NCBI GenBank assembly: GCA_902477765.1
Contig: CABSIM010000006.1
Coordinates: forward strand, 25,660 to 89,659
DNA from: an uncultured Clostridiaceae bacterium
Lineage (GTDB): Bacteria > Bacillota > Clostridia > Lachnospirales > Lachnospiraceae
Direction of reading: 5' to 3'
DNA: 64,000 nt
Every line of letters starts with the position of its first letter. Position 1 is the stretch's first letter. Made by a program: the position numbers and the translations under genes. Below are positions 14,728-23,175 of this stretch, in pieces. The notes beneath the pieces were generated by a model, which saw nothing but the letters and a program-made list of their open reading frames with translations, made no database searches and was not told the DNA's origin.

Positions 14728-17391
14728 TTATGAATCCGTCACGTTTTCGTCCGGGAGCAGCGCACCGTAAATCTTTGCGCTCTCTGCCGTACTTCTGTCC
14801 TCCCGGAAATAATAGTTTCTGCCGTCTATATCCCGATATCCTGCGGTCATCTTCCCTGTGGCAGGATCAAAGTAATACCTGTTTCCGTCCGGAGCCGTAA
14901 ACCATCCCGTCTCCATCGCCCCGAGCCTTCCGTCTGACGTGTCATGCAGGTAGTACCAGCAATCCTCCACGCTGTCATAGTACCACCCGGTTACCATGAC
15001 CCCGGTTTCATCAAACAGGAACCATTCATACTCCGGCTGGCCCTCCGACCTGTAGGGATTATCCATATACGCCCAGCGGGAGCCAACGGTGCTTCCGTTA
15101 TTCAGTACGAATCTCCACACCGCCGGCGCCGCATCCGGACTGTCCGGAAAAGCGGATGCCTCCGACGCCCATTTTCCATGGACTCCGGTTATATAAGGAT
15201 GCTCTGCCGTTCCATAGGAAACGGATGTGGATTCTTCCGACGAGGACTGGCTGCTTCCGGTATCTGCCTTTTTAAAGACCGCCCGAACCGTCACGTCTTC
15301 ATCCGGCATGGTAAACGTGTTTCCTTCGATGACAGCTCCCCCTGAAACCACTTCCCAGCGGTCGAACACATATCCGGCTTCCGGCGCGGCAGTCAGCGTT
15401 ACCAGCGTCCCCTTTATTGCTGTCTTCGGCGATGCTTCTGCGCTTCCGTGTTCGTCTGTCTCTGCTGTTACCGTATGTAAGACTTCCTTTTCCTTAAAGA
15501 CCGCCCGGACCGTCACGTCTTCATCCGGCATGGTAAACGTGTTTCCTTCGATGACAGCTCCCCCTGAAACCACTTCCCAGCGGTCGAACACATATCCGGC
15601 TTCCGGCGCGGCAGTCAGCGTTACCAGCGTCCCCTTTATTGCTGTCTTCGGCGATGCTTCTGCGCTTCCGTGTTCGTCTGTCTCTGCTGTTATTGTATGT
15701 TCGTTAAGCACTTCCAGCATAAATCCGGCTGAAACAGGATTTTCCAGGTTTCCGTCTATCTGCACCCTGATCTGGTAGGTTCCGGCAGCAAGCGCAGGAT
15801 TCGTCTCCACTGTAAGTGTGGTTTCCTCTCCTTCCTGCAGTGTCGTATCAAACACTGAAACGGTTCCCATACTGTCAGCCACTGCTGCTTCAAGATCATA
15901 CAGCGGTTCATTGCCTGTATTTTTTATGGTGGCCGTTACGCTTCCGCTCTCTCCTTCCGGAACACGAAGATGGTCTGGAGTAAATTCCAGGCTCAGATTT
16001 CCATAAGGAACCCCGATAATCTGATCACTGCTGATAAGGCTTCCCCACGCACTTTTATATTTTGCAGAACTCTCTGCCGGAACAATAATCTGCTCCAGGG
16101 AATCACATCCTTGCAGTGGATTAGTATTGCCCATCGTTGGCGGTTCTTTCGACAGCAGAGTAATGGTTTTAAGGCTTTTGCAATAATTAAAGGCCCCGGA
16201 TTCGATACTCTTAATGCCGGCCGGCAGTTTGACCGTCTCAAGACCGGTGCAATAAGAAAAGGTCTGCCCTTCGATTTTCTCAATGCCTTCCGGCAGTTCA
16301 ATCATTTTAAGGGAGGTGGAATAATAAAAGGCACTCCATCCGATGCTTTTAAGGCTTTCCGGCAGTTTAATCGTTTCAAGAGCGCTGCAATAAGAAAAGG
16401 CGTAGGTTTCAATTGATGAGACAGTTTCCGGCACAGTATAATCTTGACTGTCTTTTCCTGCCGGATAACATATCAGTTTTGTCTTATTTTTGTCAAACAG
16501 CACTCCGTCCTCTGCAGCATAATTCTCATTTTCATCCGCAATCGCAATTTGAATCAGACTGGGACAAATACGGAAGACAGACTCTCCAATACTCTCTACC
16601 CCATCTGGCAGTTTGACCGTTTCAAGGCTGTCGCACCTTTGAAAGGCATAGTCTTCAATGGCCGTGATTGTATATTCTGCACTTACTCCCTCTTCAGTAA
16701 TTTCTCCCGTCAGGTCAAGATCCCCGCTGATGTTGTCATTTCCGCCGATCGTAAGTTTATTGCCATCGCAGCTCACATTCTGTAAAGTAATAACGTTTCC
16801 TTCCCCCGTATTCATCGTCAGTGTCTGGTTCTGTCTATTATAGATCCACCCGGCGCTGTTTCCCGTCTGAACCCCCAGCAGGGCTGTTTCTTCCCCTTCG
16901 CAGACATCCTCCGGGCTGACCCCTTTTGCCGAGCAGACGGGACAGCCGGTATTTACACAGTCCGCCCTGCACCGGTTCTTACAGATACACTTCTTCGGCT
17001 CTGCATCGGAGGGAGTGGCCTTCTCCTCTCCTTTATCCCCGCATATTTCACACTCATAGGTGCAGGGATTTCCCGCTTTTGCAGGAACATAGCCGCACTC
17101 ACCATCATGTTCATGACTGCAGGCAGTGGGTTCGGCTTTATTCATCTGAGACGGTGTTGCGATATTTCCGCTTTCCTCAGGATAGCACTCCTTTGTATGT
17201 TCATGAGTACAGGGACTTCCCTTCGTCCCCACACTGTAGCCGCAGCTTTCATTATGAACCGTATGATGTCCGCAAAACCCTTCCTGTGCGTCGGGCTCCT
17301 GTCCCTGCGAAACCCCCCCGGCCACCGGAGACGGCAGTGTAAACAGAATCATGCACAGACTGATCATAAATGCAGTTAATCGTTTTTTCAT
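14728..17391 (-). CDS. secreted BspA-type LRR surface protein with B-repeats and cell-wall-binding repeats
   Basis: The 887-residue exported protein has a signal peptide (MKKRLTAFMISLCMILF), then a Cys/His-rich region at about 30-165 with repeated CTHEHTKECY and CSHEHDGECGY units, a BspA-like LRR_5 block at about 215-450 (repeats such as SIGESVFRICPSL, SIGWSAFYYSTSL), a CARDB-like beta domain at about 460-570, two almost identical 74-residue InlB-B/Flg_new-like repeats, and C-terminal choline/glucan-binding-type repeats (GWYYDSVEDCWYYL, DGNRYYFDPATGKM). No LPXTG is present; the aromatic C-terminal repeats probably anchor it to the wall. The ATG at 17391 is preferred (GGAGG 8 bases upstream) over 17397 (spacing 2). 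Its upstream region contains a separate promoter-terminator leader. Confidence 0.85.
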   Translation of the reverse strand: MKKRLTAFMISLCMILFTLPSPVAGGVSQGQEPDAQEGFCGHHTVHNESCGYSVGTKGSPCTHEHTKECYPEESGNIATPSQMNKAEPTACSHEHDGECGYVPAKAGNPCTYECEICGDKGEEKATPSDAEPKKCICKNRCRADCVNTGCPVCSAKGVSPEDVCEGEETALLGVQTGNSAGWIYNRQNQTLTMNTGEGNVITLQNVSCDGNKLTIGGNDNISGDLDLTGEITEEGVSAEYTITAIEDYAFQRCDSLETVKLPDGVESIGESVFRICPSLIQIAIADENENYAAEDGVLFDKNKTKLICYPAGKDSQDYTVPETVSSIETYAFSYCSALETIKLPESLKSIGWSAFYYSTSLKMIELPEGIEKIEGQTFSYCTGLETVKLPAGIKSIESGAFNYCKSLKTITLLSKEPPTMGNTNPLQGCDSLEQIIVPAESSAKYKSAWGSLISSDQIIGVPYGNLSLEFTPDHLRVPEGESGSVTATIKNTGNEPLYDLEAAVADSMGTVSVFDTTLQEGEETTLTVETNPALAAGTYQIRVQIDGNLENPVSAGFMLEVLNEHTITAETDEHGSAEASPKTAIKGTLVTLTAAPEAGYVFDRWEVVSGGAVIEGNTFTMPDEDVTVRAVFKEKEVLHTVTAETDEHGSAEASPKTAIKGTLVTLTAAPEAGYVFDRWEVVSGGAVIEGNTFTMPDEDVTVRAVFKKADTGSSQSSSEESTSVSYGTAEHPYITGVHGKWASEASAFPDSPDAAPAVWRFVLNNGSTVGSRWAYMDNPYRSEGQPEYEWFLFDETGVMVTGWYYDSVEDCWYYLHDTSDGRLGAMETGWFTAPDGNRYYFDPATGKMTAGYRDIDGRNYYFREDRSTAESAKIYGALLPDENVTDS
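15272..15478 (-). repeat. 222-bp tandem repeat, copy nearer the gene's 3' end
   Basis: This copy aligns with 15494-15700 at an offset of exactly 222 bp with only about four mismatches. It encodes one 74-residue B-repeat (TAETDEHGSAEASP, EAGYVFDRWEV, TFTMPDEDVTVRAVFK). Confidence 0.95.
15494..15700 (-). repeat. 222-bp tandem repeat, copy nearer the gene's 5' end
   Basis: It matches 15272-15478 almost base for base (visible differences include aac versus gac and acc versus att codons). Identity this high at synonymous sites indicates a recent duplication or gene conversion. Confidence 0.95.
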
Positions 17392-17450
17392 CGGCATTTC
17401 CTCCTCTTCCCCATATGGTCATGGACATTCCTTTTTCTGCAGGTCAGACT

Positions 17451-17470
17451 ATGATATCTTAAGATACCAT
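17451..17470. promoter_or_regulatory. near-perfect palindrome upstream of the LRR surface gene
   Basis: The sequence at 17451-17470 contains the perfect 12-bp palindrome tatcttaagata, extended by imperfectly symmetric flanks. It lies about 60 bases before the start codon and could be an operator. Nothing else points to its partner protein. Confidence 0.4.
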
Positions 17471-17566
17471 ACATATACAGGCACATCATCTGATACCCAT
17501 ACAGCAAAAGACTCATTGCTGCCCGTTCCCGGGGCCATCCCCTTCCCGCGACGTGGGATTCATAAC

Positions 17567-17594
17567 AAAAAAGGACAGACCTGTTCTGTCTGTC
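17567..17594 (-). terminator. intrinsic terminator in the leader of the LRR surface gene
   Basis: On the minus strand, GACAGAC (17594-17588) pairs with GTCTGTC (17580-17574) around a 7-base loop and is followed after CC by six T. It lies 176 bases upstream of the surface-protein start and in the same direction. Confidence 0.75.
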
Positions 17595-17695
17595 TGCAAT
17601 CCGCGTCTTACATAGAGGTATTCCTTTCAGGCCCTCTTTTACAAAATTTTCTCGGACGGGAACTTCCTTTGCCCCGGTTTCCAAATAAAAGCTAT
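17567..17695 (-). ncRNA. putative short RNA or attenuator leader
   Basis: A promoter at 17702-17730 and a terminator at 17567-17594 bracket about 129 bases on the minus strand with no convincing open reading frame. It is either an independent small RNA or the attenuated 5' leader of the LRR surface gene that follows. It contains a local stem (gaggg with cctct, near 17618-17638). I do not recognise a known riboswitch class. The rest of the 17392-17786 gap holds only the palindrome at 17451-17470. Confidence 0.45.
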
Positions 17696-17701
17696 ATTAA
17701 A

Positions 17702-17730
17702 ATTATATAGAAAGAAACAGAAGAAATCAA
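17702..17730 (-). promoter_or_regulatory. predicted promoter upstream of the LRR surface gene
   Basis: On the minus strand TTGATT (17730-17725), 17-base spacer, perfect TATAAT (17707-17702). The transcription start is predicted near 17695, giving a leader of about 300 bases. Confidence 0.65.
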
Positions 17731-17786
17731 CCGCATTCTCAAAGAGAACTTAAAATCCTGCAGTTTGTCTGAGCCTCTTCAGGCCG

Positions 17787-18326
17787 TTATTCTGAGCCTC
17801 TTTCCAGTCTGTAAGACGGGTGCATGAGACCCGTGGGTCCATAAAATTCCGTCCCCACACACCGGAAGCCCAGCCGGGACAGCAGACGTTCCGAATACAG
17901 ATTCAGCGGGTGATGCCCGGCCGCCAGATACGCTGCATCCATCACTTCAAATCCATATTCTATGACTTTTCCGGCTGCCTCCTCGGCCAGTCCCCTGCCC
18001 CAGAACGGGGGACGGAAATGAAAGCCCAGTTCATAGGCTTTTTCTCCGTCTTCCGATGTCCGGTTCCCGTACGGTCTGAGGCCGCAGCATCCGGCAAGTT
18101 CTCCGGTCTCTCCGTAAAATACCGGCCAGTACTGTACTCCGAAACGGCGTTCGCCGGCGATTTCCGTCTCCAGCCGGTTCCGGATCTCTTCCTCTGAGAA
18201 CAGGCCGGAAGCGCAGATAAACCTGGTTACCTGCGGATCTCCCCAGAGAAGTTTTGCCAGTGCTTCATCCCCTCTGCTCCATCTGGAAAAACAGAGACGG
18301 TCTGATTTCATGAAATATTCCCTCAT
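17787..18326 (-). CDS. GNAT-family N-acetyltransferase (RimJ/RimL type)
   Basis: The 179-residue protein matches acetyltransf_3-type GNATs: SDRLCFSRWSRGD at the N terminus, YWPVFYGETGELAGCCGLR in the core strands, GFHFRPPFWGRGLAEEAAGK as the acetyl-CoA pyrophosphate-binding segment, and HPLNLYSERLLSRLGF near the end. GGAGG is 5 bases before the ATG. It is the last gene of the MATE-LRR-VWA-MoxR-radical SAM run, 33 bases after the radical SAM gene. The acetylated target is unknown; relatives modify ribosomal proteins or small molecules. Confidence 0.85.
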   Translation of the reverse strand: MREYFMKSDRLCFSRWSRGDEALAKLLWGDPQVTRFICASGLFSEEEIRNRLETEIAGERRFGVQYWPVFYGETGELAGCCGLRPYGNRTSEDGEKAYELGFHFRPPFWGRGLAEEAAGKVIEYGFEVMDAAYLAAGHHPLNLYSERLLSRLGFRCVGTEFYGPTGLMHPSYRLERGSE

Positions 18327-18359
18327 GGTTTCCTCCTGTCCGGTTACCCTGAATGGTTT

Positions 18360-19232
18360 CTAAATATGGCGTCTCCATTCTTCCAGACGATACCTCTGTC
18401 TGGCTTTGGCGTCCTCCAGCTGTCTTAACATCTCCGGGATATCCTCATTGAAGGTTCCGGCCAGAACCACATAGTTGGATGCATGGTTGGTGCGGAATAT
18501 GGTTCCGGGAGAATCGATATGTTTCAGGAAAAGTTCCATTTCCTCCACGATCTCATCCGGCGTGATCAGTTCCATCTCCCCGCGCTTCACCTCTTCATTC
18601 ATCTCGGTTCCCTCATACAGCCGCAGCGTCAGGAATGAGGCATATTCGGGGTTCATGGCGTTGATCAGTTCCGCTGACCGGACCGCATGTTCTTCGATTC
18701 CCTTCCGGCCTCCCAGGCCGGAGATCAGCGTCACCGACGTTTTCAGCCCGCAGCGTTTCAGCTTCTGACCGGCTTCGGCGATCTGGGCTGCCGTCACATC
18801 CTTTTTTATGTGTTTCAGCACGCTGTCATCCCCGGATTCCGCTCCCAGATAAATCAGTTCCAGTCCGGCTTTTGCCAGCGCTTTCAGTTCCTCCTCCGAT
18901 TTATGAAGCACATCTCTTGCAGTGCCGTAGGATGCGATCCGCTCTATTCCCGGAAACAGCCGGCGGACATACGCCAGAAGTTCCAGAAGTGTTTCCGTTT
19001 TGACAACCAGCGCATCGCCGTCTGCAAAAAACACACGGCGGATCCCGGGTCCGTATACTCCCCGGCATTCATCCAGATCCCGCATGATTTCTTCTTTTGT
19101 ACGGATCCGGAATTTTTTCTCCCGGTACATGTTGCAGAATGTGCATCTGTTATGGGCACATCCTATGGTCACCTGAATAATCAGACTGTATGCCTCGCTG
19201 GGCGGGCGATACAGAATTCCTTCATACTGCAT
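18360..19232 (-). CDS. radical SAM protein (Elp3/MiaB-like core)
   Basis: The 290-residue protein has the radical SAM cluster motif CAHNRCTFC near residues 25-33, and downstream features of the family: FFADGDALVVKTETLLELL, IASYGTARDVLHKSEEEL and LIYLGAESGDDSVLKHI. There is no second cluster motif or TRAM/acetyltransferase domain, so it is a single-domain enzyme like the many uncharacterised B12-independent radical SAM proteins of Clostridia. GGAG lies 9 bases before the ATG. It follows the MoxR gene by 43 bases and is probably co-transcribed with it. The substrate is unknown. Confidence 0.85.
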   Translation of the reverse strand: MQYEGILYRPPSEAYSLIIQVTIGCAHNRCTFCNMYREKKFRIRTKEEIMRDLDECRGVYGPGIRRVFFADGDALVVKTETLLELLAYVRRLFPGIERIASYGTARDVLHKSEEELKALAKAGLELIYLGAESGDDSVLKHIKKDVTAAQIAEAGQKLKRCGLKTSVTLISGLGGRKGIEEHAVRSAELINAMNPEYASFLTLRLYEGTEMNEEVKRGEMELITPDEIVEEMELFLKHIDSPGTIFRTNHASNYVVLAGTFNEDIPEMLRQLEDAKARQRYRLEEWRRHI

Positions 19233-19275
19233 GATATTTTTCTCCTTCCGTATTCCGATGACGATTCAGAGGCTT

Positions 19276-20799
19276 TCAGAGTTCTTCCAGCTGTTCCAGC
19301 CGTCTTTTCAGTTCTCCGGCACGGTCCTCAAACAAAAGCCGCTGATTATACTGATAATATCTCTCACACTCGTTTTCCTGCAGAAACCGCACGGCGTGAG
19401 GGCCCGTGTTCAGTTCCGTAATAAAAATCACCATTTCCTGGCTGTCTCCGAATGTCCCTTCCATAAAGTCGAACGCGTATTCCAGTTTCTCCTGCACTTC
19501 TGCAGAAAATGCCTCAAATTCGTCTTTTTCATACCCGAACAGCTGACGGATCCTGTCAAAAAGAGGAGACGGCATCCGAAGGCCCTCACTTCTCACCGTC
19601 TGCAGGAACCGGTTCAGCTTTTCCTCCGCATCCCGGTACATATAGTCCCGTTCCCGGCTCAGGAGCCCGGACTTTTTCTTTTTCTCACGGATTTCATCCA
19701 GATGCCGGATCTGCGTCTCCAGCATGACGGGTCCTTCTCCTGCTTCGCCTTCCGGACTGTTCAGCTGTTCCCTCAGCTCCTTCAGTACATCCATTATGAT
19801 TTCCAGCTGATCTTCTTTTCTCCCCCAGGACCGGAATGCCGTTTCCAGTTCCGCCAGAAGCAGGCTGATAATTGACAGCTTCTCATCAAACGGCGCACGG
19901 GCAGCTTTTTCCATGAGTGCCGGATCCCGGTGCCCTTTCAGCACTTCCGCAGCCTGATACTGTTCCTGATACTTGTGGTAAAGTTCCAGATAATTGGCAA
20001 AATCCCTGGATATACGCGGGTGCTGGATATACTGAGCCACAGAGTCCCGGTCCATGGTCTTTCCCAGCTGTTCTCTTACCTTCAGGAATCCCGAAAGATC
20101 CTCCCAGCCTCTGGGCGTCGCAAACTGTTTTCCGTCCACAGTGGTTTCCACCTGGTAAAAATACCGTGGTCTGGCTGTCAGATAGGAAATTACGGCAGGA
20201 TGGACGTCCGCCTGTTTTGCATACTCTTTCCATACCTGGAAATCCGGTTCCACATCCATGCGTTTGACCCTGTCCAGCGTTGCCATGTCAAACTCTCTGA
20301 CGGATTTATTGTACTCCGGCGGATTTCCCGCTGAAACAATGATCCATCCATCAGGAATCCTGTGGTTCCCGAATGTCTTATACTGAAGGAACTGCAGCAT
20401 GGCCGGGGCCAGAGTCTCCGATACACAGTTGACTTCATCGATGAAAAGAATGCCTTCCGAAAGTCCGGTTTCTTCCATCCGGTCATACACGGAAGCCACG
20501 ATCTCGCTCATGGTGTATTCCGTCACATGTCTGACGTTTCCTCCGTAGTTCCGTTCCTGTATGAACGGCAGGCCGATGGCACTCTGTCTTGTATGATGTG
20601 TGATGGTATAGGCCACCAGGCCGATTCCGCATTCCATGGCGATCTGCTCCATGATCTGGGTTTTTCCTATGCCTGGCGGTCCCATAAGAAGCACCGGTCT
20701 CTGCCGCATGGCGGGAATCACATATTCTCCCCTGGGGTTTTTCAGAAGGTACGCCTCAATGGTATCCCGTATTTCTTCCTTTGCCTTTTTTATATTCAT
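19276..20799 (-). CDS. MoxR-type AAA+ ATPase
   Basis: A 507-residue AAA+ ATPase of the MoxR/dynein-related class. Walker A is GPPGIGKT near residue 40, Walker B ILFIDEVNC near 120, and IIVSAGNPPEYNKSVREFD is the sensor 1 region; RVKRMDVEPDFQVWKEYAK follows. About 200 extra C-terminal residues are helical and unassigned. It starts 4 bases after the VWA-like gene, so the two are translationally linked. MoxR ATPases typically act as chaperones that load or remodel targets with a VWA partner, and that partner is the adjacent gene here. Confidence 0.85.
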   Translation of the reverse strand: MNIKKAKEEIRDTIEAYLLKNPRGEYVIPAMRQRPVLLMGPPGIGKTQIMEQIAMECGIGLVAYTITHHTRQSAIGLPFIQERNYGGNVRHVTEYTMSEIVASVYDRMEETGLSEGILFIDEVNCVSETLAPAMLQFLQYKTFGNHRIPDGWIIVSAGNPPEYNKSVREFDMATLDRVKRMDVEPDFQVWKEYAKQADVHPAVISYLTARPRYFYQVETTVDGKQFATPRGWEDLSGFLKVREQLGKTMDRDSVAQYIQHPRISRDFANYLELYHKYQEQYQAAEVLKGHRDPALMEKAARAPFDEKLSIISLLLAELETAFRSWGRKEDQLEIIMDVLKELREQLNSPEGEAGEGPVMLETQIRHLDEIREKKKKSGLLSRERDYMYRDAEEKLNRFLQTVRSEGLRMPSPLFDRIRQLFGYEKDEFEAFSAEVQEKLEYAFDFMEGTFGDSQEMVIFITELNTGPHAVRFLQENECERYYQYNQRLLFEDRAGELKRRLEQLEEL

Positions 20800-20803
20800 T
20801 GTC

Positions 20804-22195
20804 TCAGTCCTTTTTCTCTCTGACCGTGATTCTTCTTTGTCCGGCCCCGCTTTCTCTTCCGGGCATCAGATCCTCTTCCTCCAGAACCAGACGGATGGCC
20901 CACGGCGGCACATCCGCATCCGTACAGTCACTGCCCATGAAAACAAATGCCGTATCATAAGGCGGCATTCTGGACGGAAATGTTCCTTTTCCGTCGGTGA
21001 AATACAGAAGGCCTTTCAGCTGTCCCAGCCGGTGCGATCTCATCAGCTGCTCCACATACAGAAAAGCCGGTCTGAAATCTGTTCCGCCCATGCCGGTCAG
21101 TTCCAGGTGCTCCGTATACTGTTTCATCTGATCCTCGTTTTCAACCACCACATCCTGGCGGACCCGGTCGTCGCACTGAAGAATATGAACGCAGCACCGC
21201 CGGAAAAAGCTGCCGCTTTCAGTCAGCACGGAACGGGTCTCCTCCAGAAATCTGCGCACCAGTTCTCCGGAGCAGGACATGGATGTGTCAATAACAATGA
21301 CAAAATCCTGGATCTTTCTGCTTTCCTTTGTTTCCAGAGGTTCAATCAGGGGCATGTTGCCGTACAGCTCCATGCCGTAATTGTAAAACACATAGTCAAA
21401 GGCATCCGGATCCACCTGCATCGTTTCTTTCAGCACTGTAAATTTTCTTAAAAATTCCCGGTAATCATACCGTTCCCGGTTTTCCACGGCAATCTGTTTT
21501 CTCAGCTCCTGTTCATCCTCGGCTGCTTCTTTTGAGAGGACCTCCATTTCCGTCTGCATTTTCCGCCGTTTTTCATCCCAGTCATTTTTGGGGGTTCTGT
21601 TCTGTTCCGGCTGCGGCCGTTTCTCCGGCCGGTCCCAGAAGGAGTGGTCATCCCGGCAAAATTCCGTCTCCAGGGCCAGGTATTCCTGCTGCGAGAGCTC
21701 CATTTTCAGCAGTTCCCTGTATATATGTTCCGCGTTCCGTACCGGAACGGCTTCCTTCAGCCGGCTGGCCATGCTGCGCCTTAAAGGCGAACCATGAAGG
21801 TGCAGGCATGGCTTCCTCAGGTCATCCATCATGAATTCCACTGCCATGTCACAGGCCAGGCTCCAGTATCCCGGATCCCGGTCTTTTCCGTTCCACAGAT
21901 GGCAGAACAGGCAGTGGAGAATCATGTGAAAAAATATCCTGTTGATGAAGACTCTGCTCTTTTTATACAGAGCAGCCGTGGCATACGGATGAAAATACAG
22001 AATGATCCCGTCTGTCCCCATGCCCTTCACCGAGGCGTCCGGCTGCGGTCTCAGGGAACTGAGTGCCGAATCCAGAAACCGCATGGAAAGATACAGTTCA
22101 CCGGATGCGTTTTTCAGGATTTCACGGCAGATCTCCTCCAGTTCTTCCTGCTTCTTCTGTTCCCTGTAAACCGGCGAACCTTTCCTGTCGATCAT
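20804..22195 (-). CDS. VWA-like metallopeptidase-type protein (DUF2201 family)
   Basis: The 463-residue protein combines an N-terminal peptidase-like domain (SRVFINRIFFHMILHCLFCH, resembling a zinc-protease helix, then ACDMAVEFMMDD) with a C-terminal VWA-like domain whose MIDAS reads VIDTSMSCSGEL (DxSxS) and LTGMGGTDFRPAFLY. It is the standard partner of MoxR ATPases. The ATG at 22195 is chosen for the GGAG 6 bases upstream; the frame extends 20 codons further. It starts 49 bases after the LRR gene. Whether the peptidase site is active is not clear, since the histidine spacing HMILHCLFCH is not the classical HExxH. Confidence 0.82.
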   Translation of the reverse strand: MIDRKGSPVYREQKKQEELEEICREILKNASGELYLSMRFLDSALSSLRPQPDASVKGMGTDGIILYFHPYATAALYKKSRVFINRIFFHMILHCLFCHLWNGKDRDPGYWSLACDMAVEFMMDDLRKPCLHLHGSPLRRSMASRLKEAVPVRNAEHIYRELLKMELSQQEYLALETEFCRDDHSFWDRPEKRPQPEQNRTPKNDWDEKRRKMQTEMEVLSKEAAEDEQELRKQIAVENRERYDYREFLRKFTVLKETMQVDPDAFDYVFYNYGMELYGNMPLIEPLETKESRKIQDFVIVIDTSMSCSGELVRRFLEETRSVLTESGSFFRRCCVHILQCDDRVRQDVVVENEDQMKQYTEHLELTGMGGTDFRPAFLYVEQLMRSHRLGQLKGLLYFTDGKGTFPSRMPPYDTAFVFMGSDCTDADVPPWAIRLVLEEEDLMPGRESGAGQRRITVREKKD

Positions 22196-22244
22196 GTCAT
22201 TCTCCTGTCTCCGGTGTTTTCTTCCTGCCGGGAAAACATCCGGA

Positions 22245-23168
22245 CTAAAGCTCAAATTTCTTTTTTTCTGTCCGGAACCACCGATGACGGAATTCCATCA
22301 GGCGGCTCAGAATTCCCGCCTGTCTTCTTTCAGACGCGCCGGCAATCAGCCGGTCCAGTTCTTCCGGACGGAGACCACAGGAGAATGTTCCTGCTGCCTC
22401 CGCTTTTTTCTGTCCGAACCGGTCCAGCATCCAGAGAAACGTTTCGGAATCCTCCATCTTTTCCAGCATCACTTCCGTCAGGTTTTCCCGGAGAAATCTT
22501 TCATATGCGTACTTTGCATCTTCCCGCAGTTCCAGCGGATACATGAGCCTTCCCAGGGCAACCTCCGCGGCTGCCGATGTACTTTCCTCGTACTGCTCTT
22601 CCGCAAACAGCCGGTCATAACGGTCATAACGGAGCATTCCGTTATCAAAACAGTATCTGTATTTCTGCCCGCTGCCGTGAATGCTGGAGCTGATGATTCT
22701 GGCAGGGGTATTTTCCACTGCTTCGTCATAGTACTGCGGAAAAATCAGCCGGGCGGATTCCTGCCAGCTTCCGTCCTGATGCCTGAAAAAGCAGCGGACC
22801 GTCAGCCTTCCGCTGAATTCTGTCACAAAATCCTTCAGAGCGGAGCTTCGCCGTCCATTCATATGCACCAGAAATTCCTGTATATTGCGGCAGCCGCTGA
22901 ACAGCCCTGCTCCGGTTTCCGCGATGCCGTCGGAAAAATGCAGGATCTTCAGCTTTTCACAATTATAAAACACATATCTTCCGATTTTTTTCAGGCTGTC
23001 CGGGAGAAATATCTCCTCCGTTTCCATGCCGGAAAACAGCCGGTCTCCCAGTTCCGTCACCGGAACGCCCTCAAGTCTGTCCGGAATCACGCAGACGGCG
23101 CCTGGTGTCAAGATTCTTGTCACACAGGCGCTTCCGTTTGTTATTCTATACTCAAATTCTTCTTTCAT
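22245..23168 (-). CDS. LRR_5-containing intracellular protein
   Basis: The 307-residue protein begins with BspA-type LRR_5 repeats (residues 1-110; LGDRLFSGMETEEIFLPDSL, KKIGRYVFYNCEKLKILHF) and continues with a helical C-terminal half of unknown fold. No signal peptide is present, so unlike most BspA-type LRR proteins it is cytoplasmic. It starts 7 bases after the MATE gene and lies directly before the VWA-like and MoxR genes; its likely role is target recognition or scaffolding for that pair. This is inferred from position only. Confidence 0.7.
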   Translation of the reverse strand: MKEEFEYRITNGSACVTRILTPGAVCVIPDRLEGVPVTELGDRLFSGMETEEIFLPDSLKKIGRYVFYNCEKLKILHFSDGIAETGAGLFSGCRNIQEFLVHMNGRRSSALKDFVTEFSGRLTVRCFFRHQDGSWQESARLIFPQYYDEAVENTPARIISSSIHGSGQKYRYCFDNGMLRYDRYDRLFAEEQYEESTSAAAEVALGRLMYPLELREDAKYAYERFLRENLTEVMLEKMEDSETFLWMLDRFGQKKAEAAGTFSCGLRPEELDRLIAGASERRQAGILSRLMEFRHRWFRTEKKKFEL

Positions 23169-23175
23169 GCCGCCT

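Noticed and set aside
14728..14800. LPXTG-type anchor in the LRR surface protein
   Set aside because: The last residues have no sorting motif, hydrophobic helix or basic tail; aromatic cell-wall-binding repeats are present instead.
15272..15700. CRISPR-like repetition
   Set aside because: There are only two long direct repeats without short spacers, and they encode a protein repeat. No CRISPR array was seen anywhere in the window.
17388..17684. 98-codon minus-strand open frame before the LRR surface gene
   Set aside because: It overlaps the start of that gene and the leader terminator, has no ribosome binding site and matches no family.
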